Below, one piece after another: positions 6,744-16,117 of a stretch of 41,964 bases of DNA. The notes below the pieces were generated by a model. The model saw only the letters and a list, made by a program, of their open reading frames with translations. It did no database searches and had not been told where the DNA came from. Position numbers and translations under genes: made by a program. Source of the stretch: an uncultured Lachnospiraceae bacterium (GTDB lineage: Bacteria > Bacillota > Clostridia > Lachnospirales > Lachnospiraceae); the NCBI GenBank assembly GCA_947174015.1, contig CAMWHJ010000026.1, positions 1 to 41,964 of the forward strand. The letters run 5' to 3'. Each line of letters starts with the position of its first letter. Within the stretch, counting starts at the first letter, position 1.

Positions 6744-7625
6744 ATGCATAAATATTTAAGAGCCATTGGATTTAGTAACATAAAAATAAGAGAGCAGTTG
6801 AAGCCTTATATCAGAGAAGTGGTTACAGCACCAGATAGAACAGAGATTTCCGAAGAAGATTCGGAAGATATTTTTGTTCAAGTATATAAGGAGTATGCAG
6901 AAGGCATGGGTCTGGTCATGTGCGGGATAGTAAATGAACAGGAAGAATTTGAACTGGAATACTATTATCCCACATTTTTTGGCAATGGTGTAACCTCCAA
7001 AGAAAATATTGTGGTAGAGCCCCATGCTGACAAAGAATCCTATGCAGGTGTATGTGAAGATGTTAAAGTGGGTGTATCCCTTATATTTTTCCTGCAGAAT
7101 GTCTGTGAATATAAGAATGAACAGAGAATACACAGGGTAAGAAATAAAGGTATTGATACTACCCTTTCCGCACTGTCCATCTGCGGAAAGATTTTGTTAC
7201 CCATTGATAAGACAAAAAAGCAAATTGAAATTACAAGGGAAGCAACAAAAAATAGAAACCAGTTGATGGAAGCCGCCAGAAATGGGGATGAAAATGCCAT
7301 AGAAAGTCTTACTTTGGAGGATATGGATACCTACTCCATGATTTCCAGAAGAATTGTTCATGAGGATATTTTAAGTCTCGTGGATAATTATTTTATGCCC
7401 TATGGTGTGGAATGTGATAAGTATTCGGTGATGGGAGAAATTGAAGATTGTAATCTGGTGAAAAATAAGGATACAGGTGAAAAGATATACAAACTGACAA
7501 TTAATACCAATGAATTGATATTTGATGTTTGTATTAATGAGCAGGATCTATTAGGTGAACCGGCAAAAGGCAGACGATTTAAAGGTAACATCTGGCTTCA
7601 GGGAAGAATAAATTATGATTACTGA
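6744..7625 (+). CDS. DUF3881 family protein
   Basis: A 293-aa soluble protein beginning MHKYLRAIGFS, which I recognise as the opening of the DUF3881 family, common in Lachnospiraceae. It has no signal peptide or membrane helix. The N-terminal half holds a beta-rich stretch (EFELEYYYPTFFG); the C-terminal part, after a charged helix near 155-200, contains YFMPYGVECDKYSVMGEIED and ends NIWLQGRINYDY. No catalytic motif is evident and the function is unknown. It has a GTGAGG ribosome site and its own promoter, and appears to be a single-gene unit before the tRNA. Confidence 0.8.
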   Translation: MHKYLRAIGFSNIKIREQLKPYIREVVTAPDRTEISEEDSEDIFVQVYKEYAEGMGLVMCGIVNEQEEFELEYYYPTFFGNGVTSKENIVVEPHADKESYAGVCEDVKVGVSLIFFLQNVCEYKNEQRIHRVRNKGIDTTLSALSICGKILLPIDKTKKQIEITREATKNRNQLMEAARNGDENAIESLTLEDMDTYSMISRRIVHEDILSLVDNYFMPYGVECDKYSVMGEIEDCNLVKNKDTGEKIYKLTINTNELIFDVCINEQDLLGEPAKGRRFKGNIWLQGRINYDY

Positions 7626-7807
7626 CATTTGGTAAAGAGATAAGTTTTTCTGTTTATCATGAATATAATAATTGATTTTAAGAAGTGCAGGAATATATGC
7701 TTTGGAAAAAGGAAAATTAGTATTATTATATATAAGTTTAGTTTCATATATTTTGTGACTGTTCGATATTTGAATAGTTCAGTATAGAACAGTTCGATTT
7801 TTCATAT

Positions 7808-7881
7808 GTCGCTATAGCTCAGTTGGATAGAGCGACCGCCTCCTAAGCGGTAGGTCGGAGGTTCAAATCCTCTTAGCGACG
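7808..7881 (+). tRNA. tRNA-Arg (anticodon CCT)
   Basis: A 74-nt cloverleaf: acceptor GTCGCTA (7808-7814) pairs TAGCGAC (7874-7880), D arm GCTC/GAGC, anticodon stem ACCGC/GCGGT around loop CTCCTAA (anticodon CCT, reading AGG), T arm GGAGG-TTCAAAT-CCTCT, discriminator G. The 3' CCA is not encoded. A terminator follows 10 nt later. Confidence 0.97.
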
Positions 7882-7890
7882 CTAAAATTC

Positions 7891-7929
7891 AAGCCGAGGA
7901 CCTTGATGATTCAGGGTTTCGGCTTTTTT
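7891..7929 (+). terminator. Rho-independent terminator of tRNA-Arg
   Basis: AAGCCGA (7891-7897) pairs TCGGCTT, with an inner CCT/AGG pairing, followed by a run of T. It separates the tRNA from the pilus locus promoter. Confidence 0.88.
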
Positions 7930-8026
7930 GCATCTTCAGATGTATATACAAACTATCAATAAACTATGGTATCAAAAAACAATGTATCGTCAGCAAAAGT
8001 TGACAAAAACTACATAGTCAAATTTA

Positions 8027-8055
8027 TTGCAACTTTCCAAGAATTATGCTATTAT
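8027..8055 (+). promoter_or_regulatory. Extended -10 promoter of the pilus operon
   Basis: TTGCAA (8027-8032) and TATTAT (8050-8055) are 17 bp apart, with an extended TGC just before the -10. The core TGCTATTAT is identical to that of the promoter at 39133-39161. A TTGACA at 8000-8005 has only a poor -10 partner. The transcript would carry a ~175-nt 5' leader. Confidence 0.7.
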
Positions 8056-8112
8056 TGTAAAGAATAATGTAAAGAACTTTTTTATTTAAATAGCAATATA
8101 TTAGCTATTAGA

Positions 8113-8199
8113 ATGGGCAAAATATGCCGATATAAATACGTAAGCATTGGTATAGCATTCCAACTGTTACATATGACAAGAACAGATACATATGCCCAT
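8113..8199 (+). promoter_or_regulatory. Possible structured 5' leader of the pilus operon
   Basis: ATGGGCA (8113-8119) can pair with TGCCCAT (8193-8199), extended by TATG/CATA across a 3-nt bulge. It encloses two adjacent hairpins, TTGG/CCAA (8147-8163) and CTGTT/AACAG (8164-8185). This resembles a three-way junction ending about 20 nt before the ribosome site of the tip adhesin gene. I do not recognise a known riboswitch; the conserved bases of c-di-GMP-I are not visible. Pairings were judged by eye. Confidence 0.35.
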
Positions 8200-8237
8200 C
8201 AGCTGAAAAATATAATAGAAGGAGAGAGGAAGATTGT

Positions 8238-11200
8238 ATGGAAAAGTTCAAATGGAAAAAAGTACTTGAAAAAAGTAAAAGAATTCTAGCGATTGTTTTG
8301 ATTGCCTGTATTGTCACCGGAATAGTACACGAATATAGAAGTGTTCAGGCAGACAATAATGAACAGACAGAAAATCTGACTGCTGAAAATTCCTTAGCGG
8401 AAGATAATCAGCCGCAAGAAGAAACAACAGCACCGGCAGATACTGTGCAGGACACCATAGGGGATAATAAAACTGGTCTGGCAGAACAACCGGCAGAAAC
8501 CAAACCGGAAGAAACACCGGATGCAGTGGAAAATACAGAAGGAAATCCAGGAGACAGTACCCAAGAAAATGAGACGGGGAATACAAACCCCACACAGCCT
8601 GTTCAGGAGGCCGAAGAACCTGCACAGGATATCACTCCTGTGGAGAATGAACAACAGGAAGAAGGAGATATTCAGAAGCAGCTTACTCCCACAGCAGAAG
8701 GAGAAAATGGACAAAACATTACAGAAATTGAGGGCGAAAAACCAACACAGCAGCCCAGTGTAACTGCTGCAGAAAACAATCCTCTGGATAATAATTCCAC
8801 AGAATTAAATATTCAGGAAAATATTGCGGAACAGAGTCAGATAACAGAGGAAACCATTGAAGAACCAAATATTATGTCCACCACAGCAACAAAAACCATT
8901 TATTTTGATACAGTAAAAAATGGTGCGTGGTCAGGAGATAACAATGGATGGACGAAGGATTGTAATATGTACATCTTTTTGATGGATACTGACAATAGTC
9001 AGATTCGTCCTATGACTAAGTCTGCAAAAACAAATACCTTAGTAAGTGATTCCACAGGAACACTGTGGGAGTATACTATTACAGAAGCAGAATTGGCAAA
9101 ATGTACAGGAATTATCTTTATCAACCGTTCCAGTTGGGGAGATAATTCGGCACAGACTACGGATATTTTAATGAGTGAATTTAAGGATGATGCATATCCC
9201 TGTTTTGTACTGACAGATCAGGCATCAGGCGGCAAAAAGATTGCAGAAAAAATCGGAAATCTGCAGCCTGCTGATTTTGCTGGAAAGAAGATGTATCTGT
9301 ATGATATGACCAGCAGCTTTAGCGGACAGAATACACCATACGCAAGATTTACAGGCACTGGTGCAAAAAATACATTTACAAATATGACAGCAGTGTCAGG
9401 TAAAGGAAATCTTTATGAGGTAACGATACCGGCAGATGAAAGTGATATGGTTTATACTACCATTGAATTTTGCAAAGATGCCAATACGGTGATAGCATCC
9501 GCTATGGATTATACCAATGGCAAGGAATTTGATCCTGAGGACAGTAATACATACTACTATGGAGCAACAAAGCTGGATGGGGATTATTTAGGCTATTGGG
9601 ATAAGCAGAATACGGCAACCGGATCATTGACAGGATTAACTCTGTATTTTGATAATTTGAACTTCCCCGTTACCGATGGAGGTAAGTTAAAAATTGGTTC
9701 AGAAACAGTGGATTTAACCACTGCAGGAAACACATCTTTAAGTTATGAAGTGAAAGGCAGCAATGCAACCCAACAGACCATGCTGACTTTTATAGACAAG
9801 GATAAGAATGAATACAATTTCTTTTGGAGAGATTTGTCTAAAAATCAGGTGAATTTAGTAAATAATTTTGCCACAATAGCAAGAACTTACAATGGCGGTG
9901 TAAATAAGATTTATTTTGATGCCACATTATCTAAGCTTCATTACAATACATCCGGAATTACACCAAATGGAAGTAATGGTGCCGGAGATTACGGAATGCC
10001 AAACAGCACTGGAAAGTTATATTACTATATGACAGGTGCAGGTAAGCCGGATTTAAAGGGTGAAATGGCAAAAGAAGATGATTTTTCTAAGGGAAGCAAT
10101 ACCTTTACAGATGTATATAGTGTAGATCTGGAGGAAGGTTATACAAATATTGTATTTGCATCCTTTGAAATGAACAGTGCCACTAACTATGGCGGTCATG
10201 GAGAAAGTACCACTGCACTCACGATTCCCTCAGAACTTTCCAATCCATGTTTCTATGCGGATACCAGTGACATGGTAATCTATGATGGAGGAATTAGAGG
10301 TGGTTATTGGGATGAAGTTTATACCATTCGTAATCCGGAACAACAGGGAAAACAGAGCAATATCATAGTGGATATTCCTTCCGGAACAGAGGTAAGGGAT
10401 ACCAACAAGTTGTATGTAAATACCACTTTTTATGATTTTTACACAGATTATGAATTAAACGGAAAGAATCGTGATACCTATAATGCATCCAGAAGCGGAC
10501 AGAATGATCATAGAATTTACCAGCCATTCCGTCAGTTTAATCAGGCATTAAGTGATTATTATACAAAAAGCAATGTAAGTTCTCCTTTGTACTGGGGTAA
10601 CTTCCAGAATTATACAGGTTCTCCTTTCTATGAAATTGCAGGGGATTTGAATCTGTTTGGTTATGGTTCACAAGGTACAGATTTATATAAAAAATTCTTC
10701 TATGAGAATAACTCTATGTGGGGAAGAAACGGCAATGAAATTAATAACGGTGGTGAAAATGCAGTTCAGGGCTTAGTCAGTGATACGCTAAGCAACGGCA
10801 GCCTGATGATGAAAACGGCTTCTGGTACGGTACCGGCACCTTTTGTCAATGAAAGTTTTTTAGCTGGAAATAATACAAAAAATACCACCCTGGGTAAGGT
10901 ATACAAAAATGTATCTTTCCCGTTTAATAAGCAGTCTATGAAAAGCCGCAGTCAGGCTGGATTACAGGGAGAGGTAGATTATTGGGTATTTGACAGTAAG
11001 GATGCCAGTACAAATCGCCGTTTAACCAAGGACAATGCCACTGGACATTACTTTTTACAGGAATCTGATAAAGTAGTAAAGGGAATCACTACATTTGGTA
11101 TTACACAAGATGGTAATTTTTTCCCATTTAATGGAACTGAGCAAAGCGGAAATTCTGCACTGTTAAATTACGGCTTTGCCATGAAGATGGAGGTATCTTT

Positions 11201-13994
11201 CCGATTAACTGAGGATGGACGAGTTATCAATTCCCAAGGAGAACAGGCACCTATTGAATTCAATTTTTCCGGTGATGATGATATCTGGGTATTTATTGAC
11301 GGCAAGCTGGCACTTGATATTGGCGGTGGTCATGGTATAGTGTCCGGTTATCTGGATTTCTCAGGTACAACTGCAACAAAAAAGGCCTATGTAAGCGGTG
11401 TAAAAGATGCCAGTGCAGGCAGCGGATGGACTTCTAAGACAAATAATTTTACCATTGCAGGAAGCAATACAGATACACATACACTAACAATGTTCTATCA
11501 GGAACGAGGCATCTGGGAGTCTAATATGTATGTAAGTTTCAACTTCCCGGATGAAAATACCTTCCAGATAGAAAAACAGATTGATGAAAGTGATGTAAAT
11601 CAGGAATTATTTAGCGGTGTCTTTGACAGCTCGCCAATGTTCCCGTTTACCATTCGCAACCAGGCAACACATTATGGAAGCAGAGAAGTTGACGATTCAG
11701 ATACGGTTTTACCGGTGGTATATAACGATAATTTTAATGCGTCTACCATCAGTAAGACTTCTCAAAACAATACTTTTGAGAAAGTTTCCAGTTTTCAAGG
11801 CAGAGACAATGTGGTAAAATGGCGTGCAAAATATGATGATCTTAGTGGTACATACAAAGAACAGCGTATGGGTGTGATTGCACCGGCAGCAGGAGGCACT
11901 TTGGACTTATCCAAGGTGAAAGATTATTTAAGCTTTCAGTATTACTATGATGAAGTTGGAGCACCTTCGTTAAATTATCTGTACATTCAGCTGGAGGATG
12001 GTGCCGGAAATACTTTGGGTGGTTATATTAATGGAAAGACCCATGGTGTGGCATCTATGAAGAGTAAAGCATGGGCTACTGTTACGGTAGATTTATCCAA
12101 ACTCAGCGGTTCCGGCAGTTTTAATTACAGTCAGGTAAAAAGCGTGAAGTTTGCGTACAACAAAGAAGCTACTTTTTACTTAGATGATTTTACCTTTTTG
12201 CCAAAAGCATCGGTAAGCAGAACGGAAGGTTTCACAACAAATCAGAGATATATTGCAGACTATGGTTCTGCAAAATCAGGACAGTTAGAATATCCGGAGG
12301 GAGCAATTTACAATGTAAAAAAATCAGGTGCCGAGGTATCTGATTATATGAGAATCGGAAGTGACGGAATCTTTGTACTATCCAATGGTGAAACGGCGAT
12401 ATTTACCGATCAATTTAGACGAGGAAGCTATATATCTTTACAGGAAGATGTGGATACGGATGTATTTGAAACCTCTTACACCATTCAGGAAGATGGACAG
12501 CCAGTGAGCAGTATGGCAAGCGGTAATACCATTATTTTGGGAAGCAAAACATCTTTGGTGGGACTTTACGGAGCAGTCATTGATGATGGGCGAACCGAAG
12601 TAAGCAGTAAAGATCCGGAGGATGATGAATATCAAAATAAGGGTTATCCAGAGAGCAAGAAACCACAGGACAATACCATGGTGTATCGTTCCTACTCAAA
12701 TCCGGATATGCTTACAGGTTCTACGAAATTAGGGGTTACATATACCAATAAGGTGAAAACAGGTTCCTTGACTATTAAGAAAGAACAGGCCGAGGATTCT
12801 GATGATTTAGAGGGAAGTTATACCTTTAAGGTTACTTTTAATAATGTAGCAGGTATGGGTCTTGAGGGTGATAAAATCATTACTAAGACGATTACATTAA
12901 AGACAGGCGAAAGTGAAACTATCAGTGGTATTCCTATTAACACAAGTTTTATGATTGTGGAAGAGACACCAGAAGATGAATCTGAATTAGTGGATGTCAC
13001 AGAAGATATGGGAGCTTCGTTTATCTTTGACAACCAGACCAAAGTGGTTGAGGGAAGTATTCAGGCAGCAAGACAGAATTATTCCTTTACTTTTATAAAC
13101 ACTAAGAATGTGGAAAAACCTGTGATTGATATTACTTTGCAGAAACTTTGGAAAAATTCAGAGGGCAATGATTTGATAAACCCTAAAAATTCCATTAACG
13201 TATCTCTGCAGAGAAGAGAAAAAGGAAGTACATCATCTTATGTTACGGTCAGTGTAAACGGTAAGAATGCTACAACCATTCGACCGTCTTATACCATGGG
13301 ATGGACATATACCTTTGAAAATCAGGACAGATATGTGGACTACAAGGCTGAACCACAGGTGGAATGGGAATATCGTGTGGTAGAACTCGACAATAACAAT
13401 CAGGCAATTGAGCAGGATGGTTTTGTAGACAGCTTTAAGGTGAGCTATGCGTCACAGGTGGATGCATCCACAGGAAATGTAGCTTACACCATTACCAATA
13501 CCTATCAGAGTACCAATATACAAATTAATAAGGTGGATGCAACAGATGAGAATGTGAAACTCTCCGATGTGGAATTTACATTGGAAAAACTGGACGACAA
13601 CGGACAGGCAGAAGAAGCCTTTACTGTGGTCACAAAGGTAACAACTGTTGATGGTATTGCCTTATTTGAAGACTTGCAGAACGGAATCTATCGTATTACA
13701 GAAACCAAGGCAAAGGATGGATATAATCTGTTAAAGAATCCCATTACAGTGGTAATTGACAGAGACGGCATTTGCAAGGTGGATGAGAAGGAAACACAGG
13801 TGGAATCTGATACACTTAAGATTACCGTTTCCAACAAAAAGAAATTCCAGCTGCCATTTACCGGTGGTTATGGAAGAACTGTTTTTATCATTGCAGGAAT
13901 TTGTCTGCTGTTTGCAGCGGCAGCAGTTTATGTGCTGAAAAAGAACAATAAGTTAGCATTAATCAAAGGCAGTATTATCAATATTATGAAATAG
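8238..13994 (+). CDS. Giant LPFTG-anchored fibro-slime pilus tip adhesin
   Basis: A 1918-aa surface protein. After an N-terminal signal/membrane segment (about 1-38) comes a Glu/Gln/Asn/Thr/Pro-rich low-complexity stalk (40-215), then repeated modules opening with TIYFDTV, LTLYFDN and KIYFDAT that resemble carbohydrate-binding folds. A fibro-slime-type domain near 950-1110 contains FNFSGDDDIWVFIDGKLALD. Next is a jelly-roll-like region (about 1150-1320, ending ATFYLDDFTFLP), then Cna-B-like beta domains, the last opening INKVDATDENVKLSDVEF and containing an ITETKAKDGY E-box. The C-terminus has the sorting signal LPFTG (1872-1876), a hydrophobic helix and a basic tail. First gene of the pilus operon, 17 nt before the shaft pilin; GGAGAGAGGA ribosome site. 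Role as tip adhesin is inferred from order and size. Confidence 0.9.
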   Translation: MEKFKWKKVLEKSKRILAIVLIACIVTGIVHEYRSVQADNNEQTENLTAENSLAEDNQPQEETTAPADTVQDTIGDNKTGLAEQPAETKPEETPDAVENTEGNPGDSTQENETGNTNPTQPVQEAEEPAQDITPVENEQQEEGDIQKQLTPTAEGENGQNITEIEGEKPTQQPSVTAAENNPLDNNSTELNIQENIAEQSQITEETIEEPNIMSTTATKTIYFDTVKNGAWSGDNNGWTKDCNMYIFLMDTDNSQIRPMTKSAKTNTLVSDSTGTLWEYTITEAELAKCTGIIFINRSSWGDNSAQTTDILMSEFKDDAYPCFVLTDQASGGKKIAEKIGNLQPADFAGKKMYLYDMTSSFSGQNTPYARFTGTGAKNTFTNMTAVSGKGNLYEVTIPADESDMVYTTIEFCKDANTVIASAMDYTNGKEFDPEDSNTYYYGATKLDGDYLGYWDKQNTATGSLTGLTLYFDNLNFPVTDGGKLKIGSETVDLTTAGNTSLSYEVKGSNATQQTMLTFIDKDKNEYNFFWRDLSKNQVNLVNNFATIARTYNGGVNKIYFDATLSKLHYNTSGITPNGSNGAGDYGMPNSTGKLYYYMTGAGKPDLKGEMAKEDDFSKGSNTFTDVYSVDLEEGYTNIVFASFEMNSATNYGGHGESTTALTIPSELSNPCFYADTSDMVIYDGGIRGGYWDEVYTIRNPEQQGKQSNIIVDIPSGTEVRDTNKLYVNTTFYDFYTDYELNGKNRDTYNASRSGQNDHRIYQPFRQFNQALSDYYTKSNVSSPLYWGNFQNYTGSPFYEIAGDLNLFGYGSQGTDLYKKFFYENNSMWGRNGNEINNGGENAVQGLVSDTLSNGSLMMKTASGTVPAPFVNESFLAGNNTKNTTLGKVYKNVSFPFNKQSMKSRSQAGLQGEVDYWVFDSKDASTNRRLTKDNATGHYFLQESDKVVKGITTFGITQDGNFFPFNGTEQSGNSALLNYGFAMKMEVSFRLTEDGRVINSQGEQAPIEFNFSGDDDIWVFIDGKLALDIGGGHGIVSGYLDFSGTTATKKAYVSGVKDASAGSGWTSKTNNFTIAGSNTDTHTLTMFYQERGIWESNMYVSFNFPDENTFQIEKQIDESDVNQELFSGVFDSSPMFPFTIRNQATHYGSREVDDSDTVLPVVYNDNFNASTISKTSQNNTFEKVSSFQGRDNVVKWRAKYDDLSGTYKEQRMGVIAPAAGGTLDLSKVKDYLSFQYYYDEVGAPSLNYLYIQLEDGAGNTLGGYINGKTHGVASMKSKAWATVTVDLSKLSGSGSFNYSQVKSVKFAYNKEATFYLDDFTFLPKASVSRTEGFTTNQRYIADYGSAKSGQLEYPEGAIYNVKKSGAEVSDYMRIGSDGIFVLSNGETAIFTDQFRRGSYISLQEDVDTDVFETSYTIQEDGQPVSSMASGNTIILGSKTSLVGLYGAVIDDGRTEVSSKDPEDDEYQNKGYPESKKPQDNTMVYRSYSNPDMLTGSTKLGVTYTNKVKTGSLTIKKEQAEDSDDLEGSYTFKVTFNNVAGMGLEGDKIITKTITLKTGESETISGIPINTSFMIVEETPEDESELVDVTEDMGASFIFDNQTKVVEGSIQAARQNYSFTFINTKNVEKPVIDITLQKLWKNSEGNDLINPKNSINVSLQRREKGSTSSYVTVSVNGKNATTIRPSYTMGWTYTFENQDRYVDYKAEPQVEWEYRVVELDNNNQAIEQDGFVDSFKVSYASQVDASTGNVAYTITNTYQSTNIQINKVDATDENVKLSDVEFTLEKLDDNGQAEEAFTVVTKVTTVDGIALFEDLQNGIYRITETKAKDGYNLLKNPITVVIDRDGICKVDEKETQVESDTLKITVSNKKKFQLPFTGGYGRTVFIIAGICLLFAAAAVYVLKKNNKLALIKGSIINIMK

Positions 13995-14011
13995 AAAAGG
14001 AGAGGAAACAC

Positions 14012-16117
14012 ATGAAGAGACTGAGAAAAGTGTTAGCCATACTGTTAATGGCAACCATGGTTTTATCAAGTATGACTGCTTTTGCAGCGGAGACAACGAT
14101 TGATACTTCAAAAAATGTTTCGCTGACTATCTATACTTACAGTTATAACGGCAGTGAAGGAGTGGAAGGTACCGGTGTCATTGGAGACAAAAATAAAGTA
14201 CCAGAGGACGCAGATTTAATCAATGGAGTAAAATTTGCAGTTTATAAGATTGCAGAGATTAATCAAAAGAACGGTGAATTAGTATATGACACCGTTGCAG
14301 AGATTGCAGGGGATGTGGGTTCCACCATCAGCGGTGCTATGACCCCGGTAGATATTGAGAGCAAATTTACCAGCTCTGTATTAAATAAGTTGACACCAGT
14401 GGAAAAGACCAGTGCTACCGTTGACGGAACGGACGGAATTGCAAAATTTACCAACAGTGATTTAAAGGGACAGGGATTATACTTAGTCATGGCTGTGGAT
14501 GCACCGGCAAGTATTTCTGGTGTAGTTGCACCATTTCTGGTATCCCTTCCTATGACAAACACAGAGGGTACGGAATGGATTTATGATGTATATGCATTTC
14601 CGAAAAATGAGACGGCAAAAGCCACCATTACATTAAGAAAATTTGGCAAAACAGGCAATGGCAATGCCGTAGGTGTTACCGGAGCAAAATTTGTGGTACA
14701 GAAGAAAAACAATGACAAATGGGAGATTTATACAGAGGCAGGAAACAAAGGTGTAGTGTCCATGAGTGGTACCTCTGTAAGGATTTCTAACTTAGAAGCC
14801 GGGGAATATCGTGTGATTGAAACAAATGCACCGGGAAATGATTACATTATGGACGGTGTAACGGCTCGTGAATTTAGCGTGGAAGTTGATGGAACCGTCA
14901 TGATGAATGGTGAAGCGAAATCAACCATCTCCGTGATAAATTACAAGCCACAGGTGGAAAAAGAGGTTCTTGTAAAATATGGGAACAGAGCCAGTGACAG
15001 TGACTGGAAGGAAGCCGTTGATTACAGTGTAGGGGACAGAGTACCTTTTAAGATCACTTCTACGGTTCCGGAAAATATCGCAGATTTAAAGCATTATATA
15101 TTAACTGACGTTATGTCCAAGGGACTTACCATGGACAGTACTGACCAGCAGAGTTTTGAGGTAAGCTATTTTAATGCAGCAAATGCTAAGATTTCTAATG
15201 TAAATGTAACAGCAGTGCCAACATATGATGCAGCCAAGAACCAGTGGGTGTTTGATTTAAGCAAGGATGTGAAAGCATTATCAGACAGCAATGTGGCAAC
15301 CATTCAGGTGATCTTTACTGCTACCTTAAATACAGATGCAGTGACGGCAGGGGCAGGAAACCCGAATACTATTACTTTAGAGTATACCAATAAGTTATAT
15401 CCTACCTTGGCACAGGATCCGAATAGAGAGAATCCAAATACACCAAAAGAAGATGCTGACCCGGCAGAAGAGACAAATTCCATTCAGGATAAAGTAAATG
15501 TATATACCTTTGGTCTTGAGGTTGTGAAAACCTTTGAAGGTTCTGCACCTGGTGCCAGTATAAATGCCTCCTTTGACCTTTACAGAACTCTTGGACCTAA
15601 AGAGACAAAGGATACTACCTTAAAGGTGGGTACAAACAATGTGGATGTAAAGAAAGTTGGTTCTTATACTACGGATGAGACAGGTAAAATTACCATCAAT
15701 ACTTCCAAAGCAGGAGATGCTGACAAGGCATTTTCCAATGCCAGCTATTACTTTGTAGAGACAAAGACAGCTCCGGGTTATAATATGTTAAAGGAGCCGG
15801 TGGCAGCAAGGATTCAGATATATTACAGCCAGACTTTCCGGACAGTTACCACAGCTAAGTCATATGACAAGGATGGCAATGTAATTAAAACCAGTGAGAC
15901 CAGTAAGGGAGAAAATACGGTCACATATTATAGAGATGCAGATAAGACATTGGAATTGACAGCCACTACAACTACAATTAATATTGCAAATAAAAAAGGA
16001 TTTACATTACCAACCACAGGTGGAACAGGTACCATTATGTTTACCATTATCGGTCTGGTATTTATGGCAGCAGCGGTGATTGTTTTCTTCGGTGCAAAGA
16101 AGAAACACCATGCTTAA
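14012..16117 (+). CDS. SpaA-type LPTTG shaft pilin (major pilus subunit)
   Basis: A 701-aa pilin: signal peptide (1-26, ending TAFAA), an N-terminal domain, then the pilin motif WIYDVYAFPKN (WxxxVxVYPK type) with Trp189 and the candidate polymerising Lys198. Cna-B and isopeptide-forming D2-type domains follow, with an E-box near Glu583 (YYFVETKTAPGY). The sorting signal LPTTG is at 666-670, followed by a hydrophobic helix and tail KKKHHA. A class C sortase would link the Thr of one subunit to Lys198 of the next, and internal Lys-Asn bonds would stiffen the shaft. The downstream sortase start overlaps its stop by 8 nt, so shaft and polymerase are translationally coupled. Ribosome site AAGGAGAGG. 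Confidence 0.95.
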   Translation: MKRLRKVLAILLMATMVLSSMTAFAAETTIDTSKNVSLTIYTYSYNGSEGVEGTGVIGDKNKVPEDADLINGVKFAVYKIAEINQKNGELVYDTVAEIAGDVGSTISGAMTPVDIESKFTSSVLNKLTPVEKTSATVDGTDGIAKFTNSDLKGQGLYLVMAVDAPASISGVVAPFLVSLPMTNTEGTEWIYDVYAFPKNETAKATITLRKFGKTGNGNAVGVTGAKFVVQKKNNDKWEIYTEAGNKGVVSMSGTSVRISNLEAGEYRVIETNAPGNDYIMDGVTAREFSVEVDGTVMMNGEAKSTISVINYKPQVEKEVLVKYGNRASDSDWKEAVDYSVGDRVPFKITSTVPENIADLKHYILTDVMSKGLTMDSTDQQSFEVSYFNAANAKISNVNVTAVPTYDAAKNQWVFDLSKDVKALSDSNVATIQVIFTATLNTDAVTAGAGNPNTITLEYTNKLYPTLAQDPNRENPNTPKEDADPAEETNSIQDKVNVYTFGLEVVKTFEGSAPGASINASFDLYRTLGPKETKDTTLKVGTNNVDVKKVGSYTTDETGKITINTSKAGDADKAFSNASYYFVETKTAPGYNMLKEPVAARIQIYYSQTFRTVTTAKSYDKDGNVIKTSETSKGENTVTYYRDADKTLELTATTTTINIANKKGFTLPTTGGTGTIMFTIIGLVFMAAAVIVFFGAKKKHHA

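Noticed and set aside
7808-7881. tRNA-Arg as an integration site for a genomic island containing the pilus locus
   Set aside because: No integrase gene and no second copy of the tRNA 3' end is visible in the window, so island insertion is not supported.
8056-8237. Known c-di-GMP riboswitch in the pilus leader
   Set aside because: I could not find the conserved core bases or stem arrangement of c-di-GMP-I or c-di-GMP-II; only an unassigned fold is proposed.
8108-8763. Small frames on both strands near the start of the tip adhesin gene
   Set aside because: They arise from the low-complexity Glu/Gln/Pro stalk coding region and the leader; none has a ribosome site or recognisable domain.
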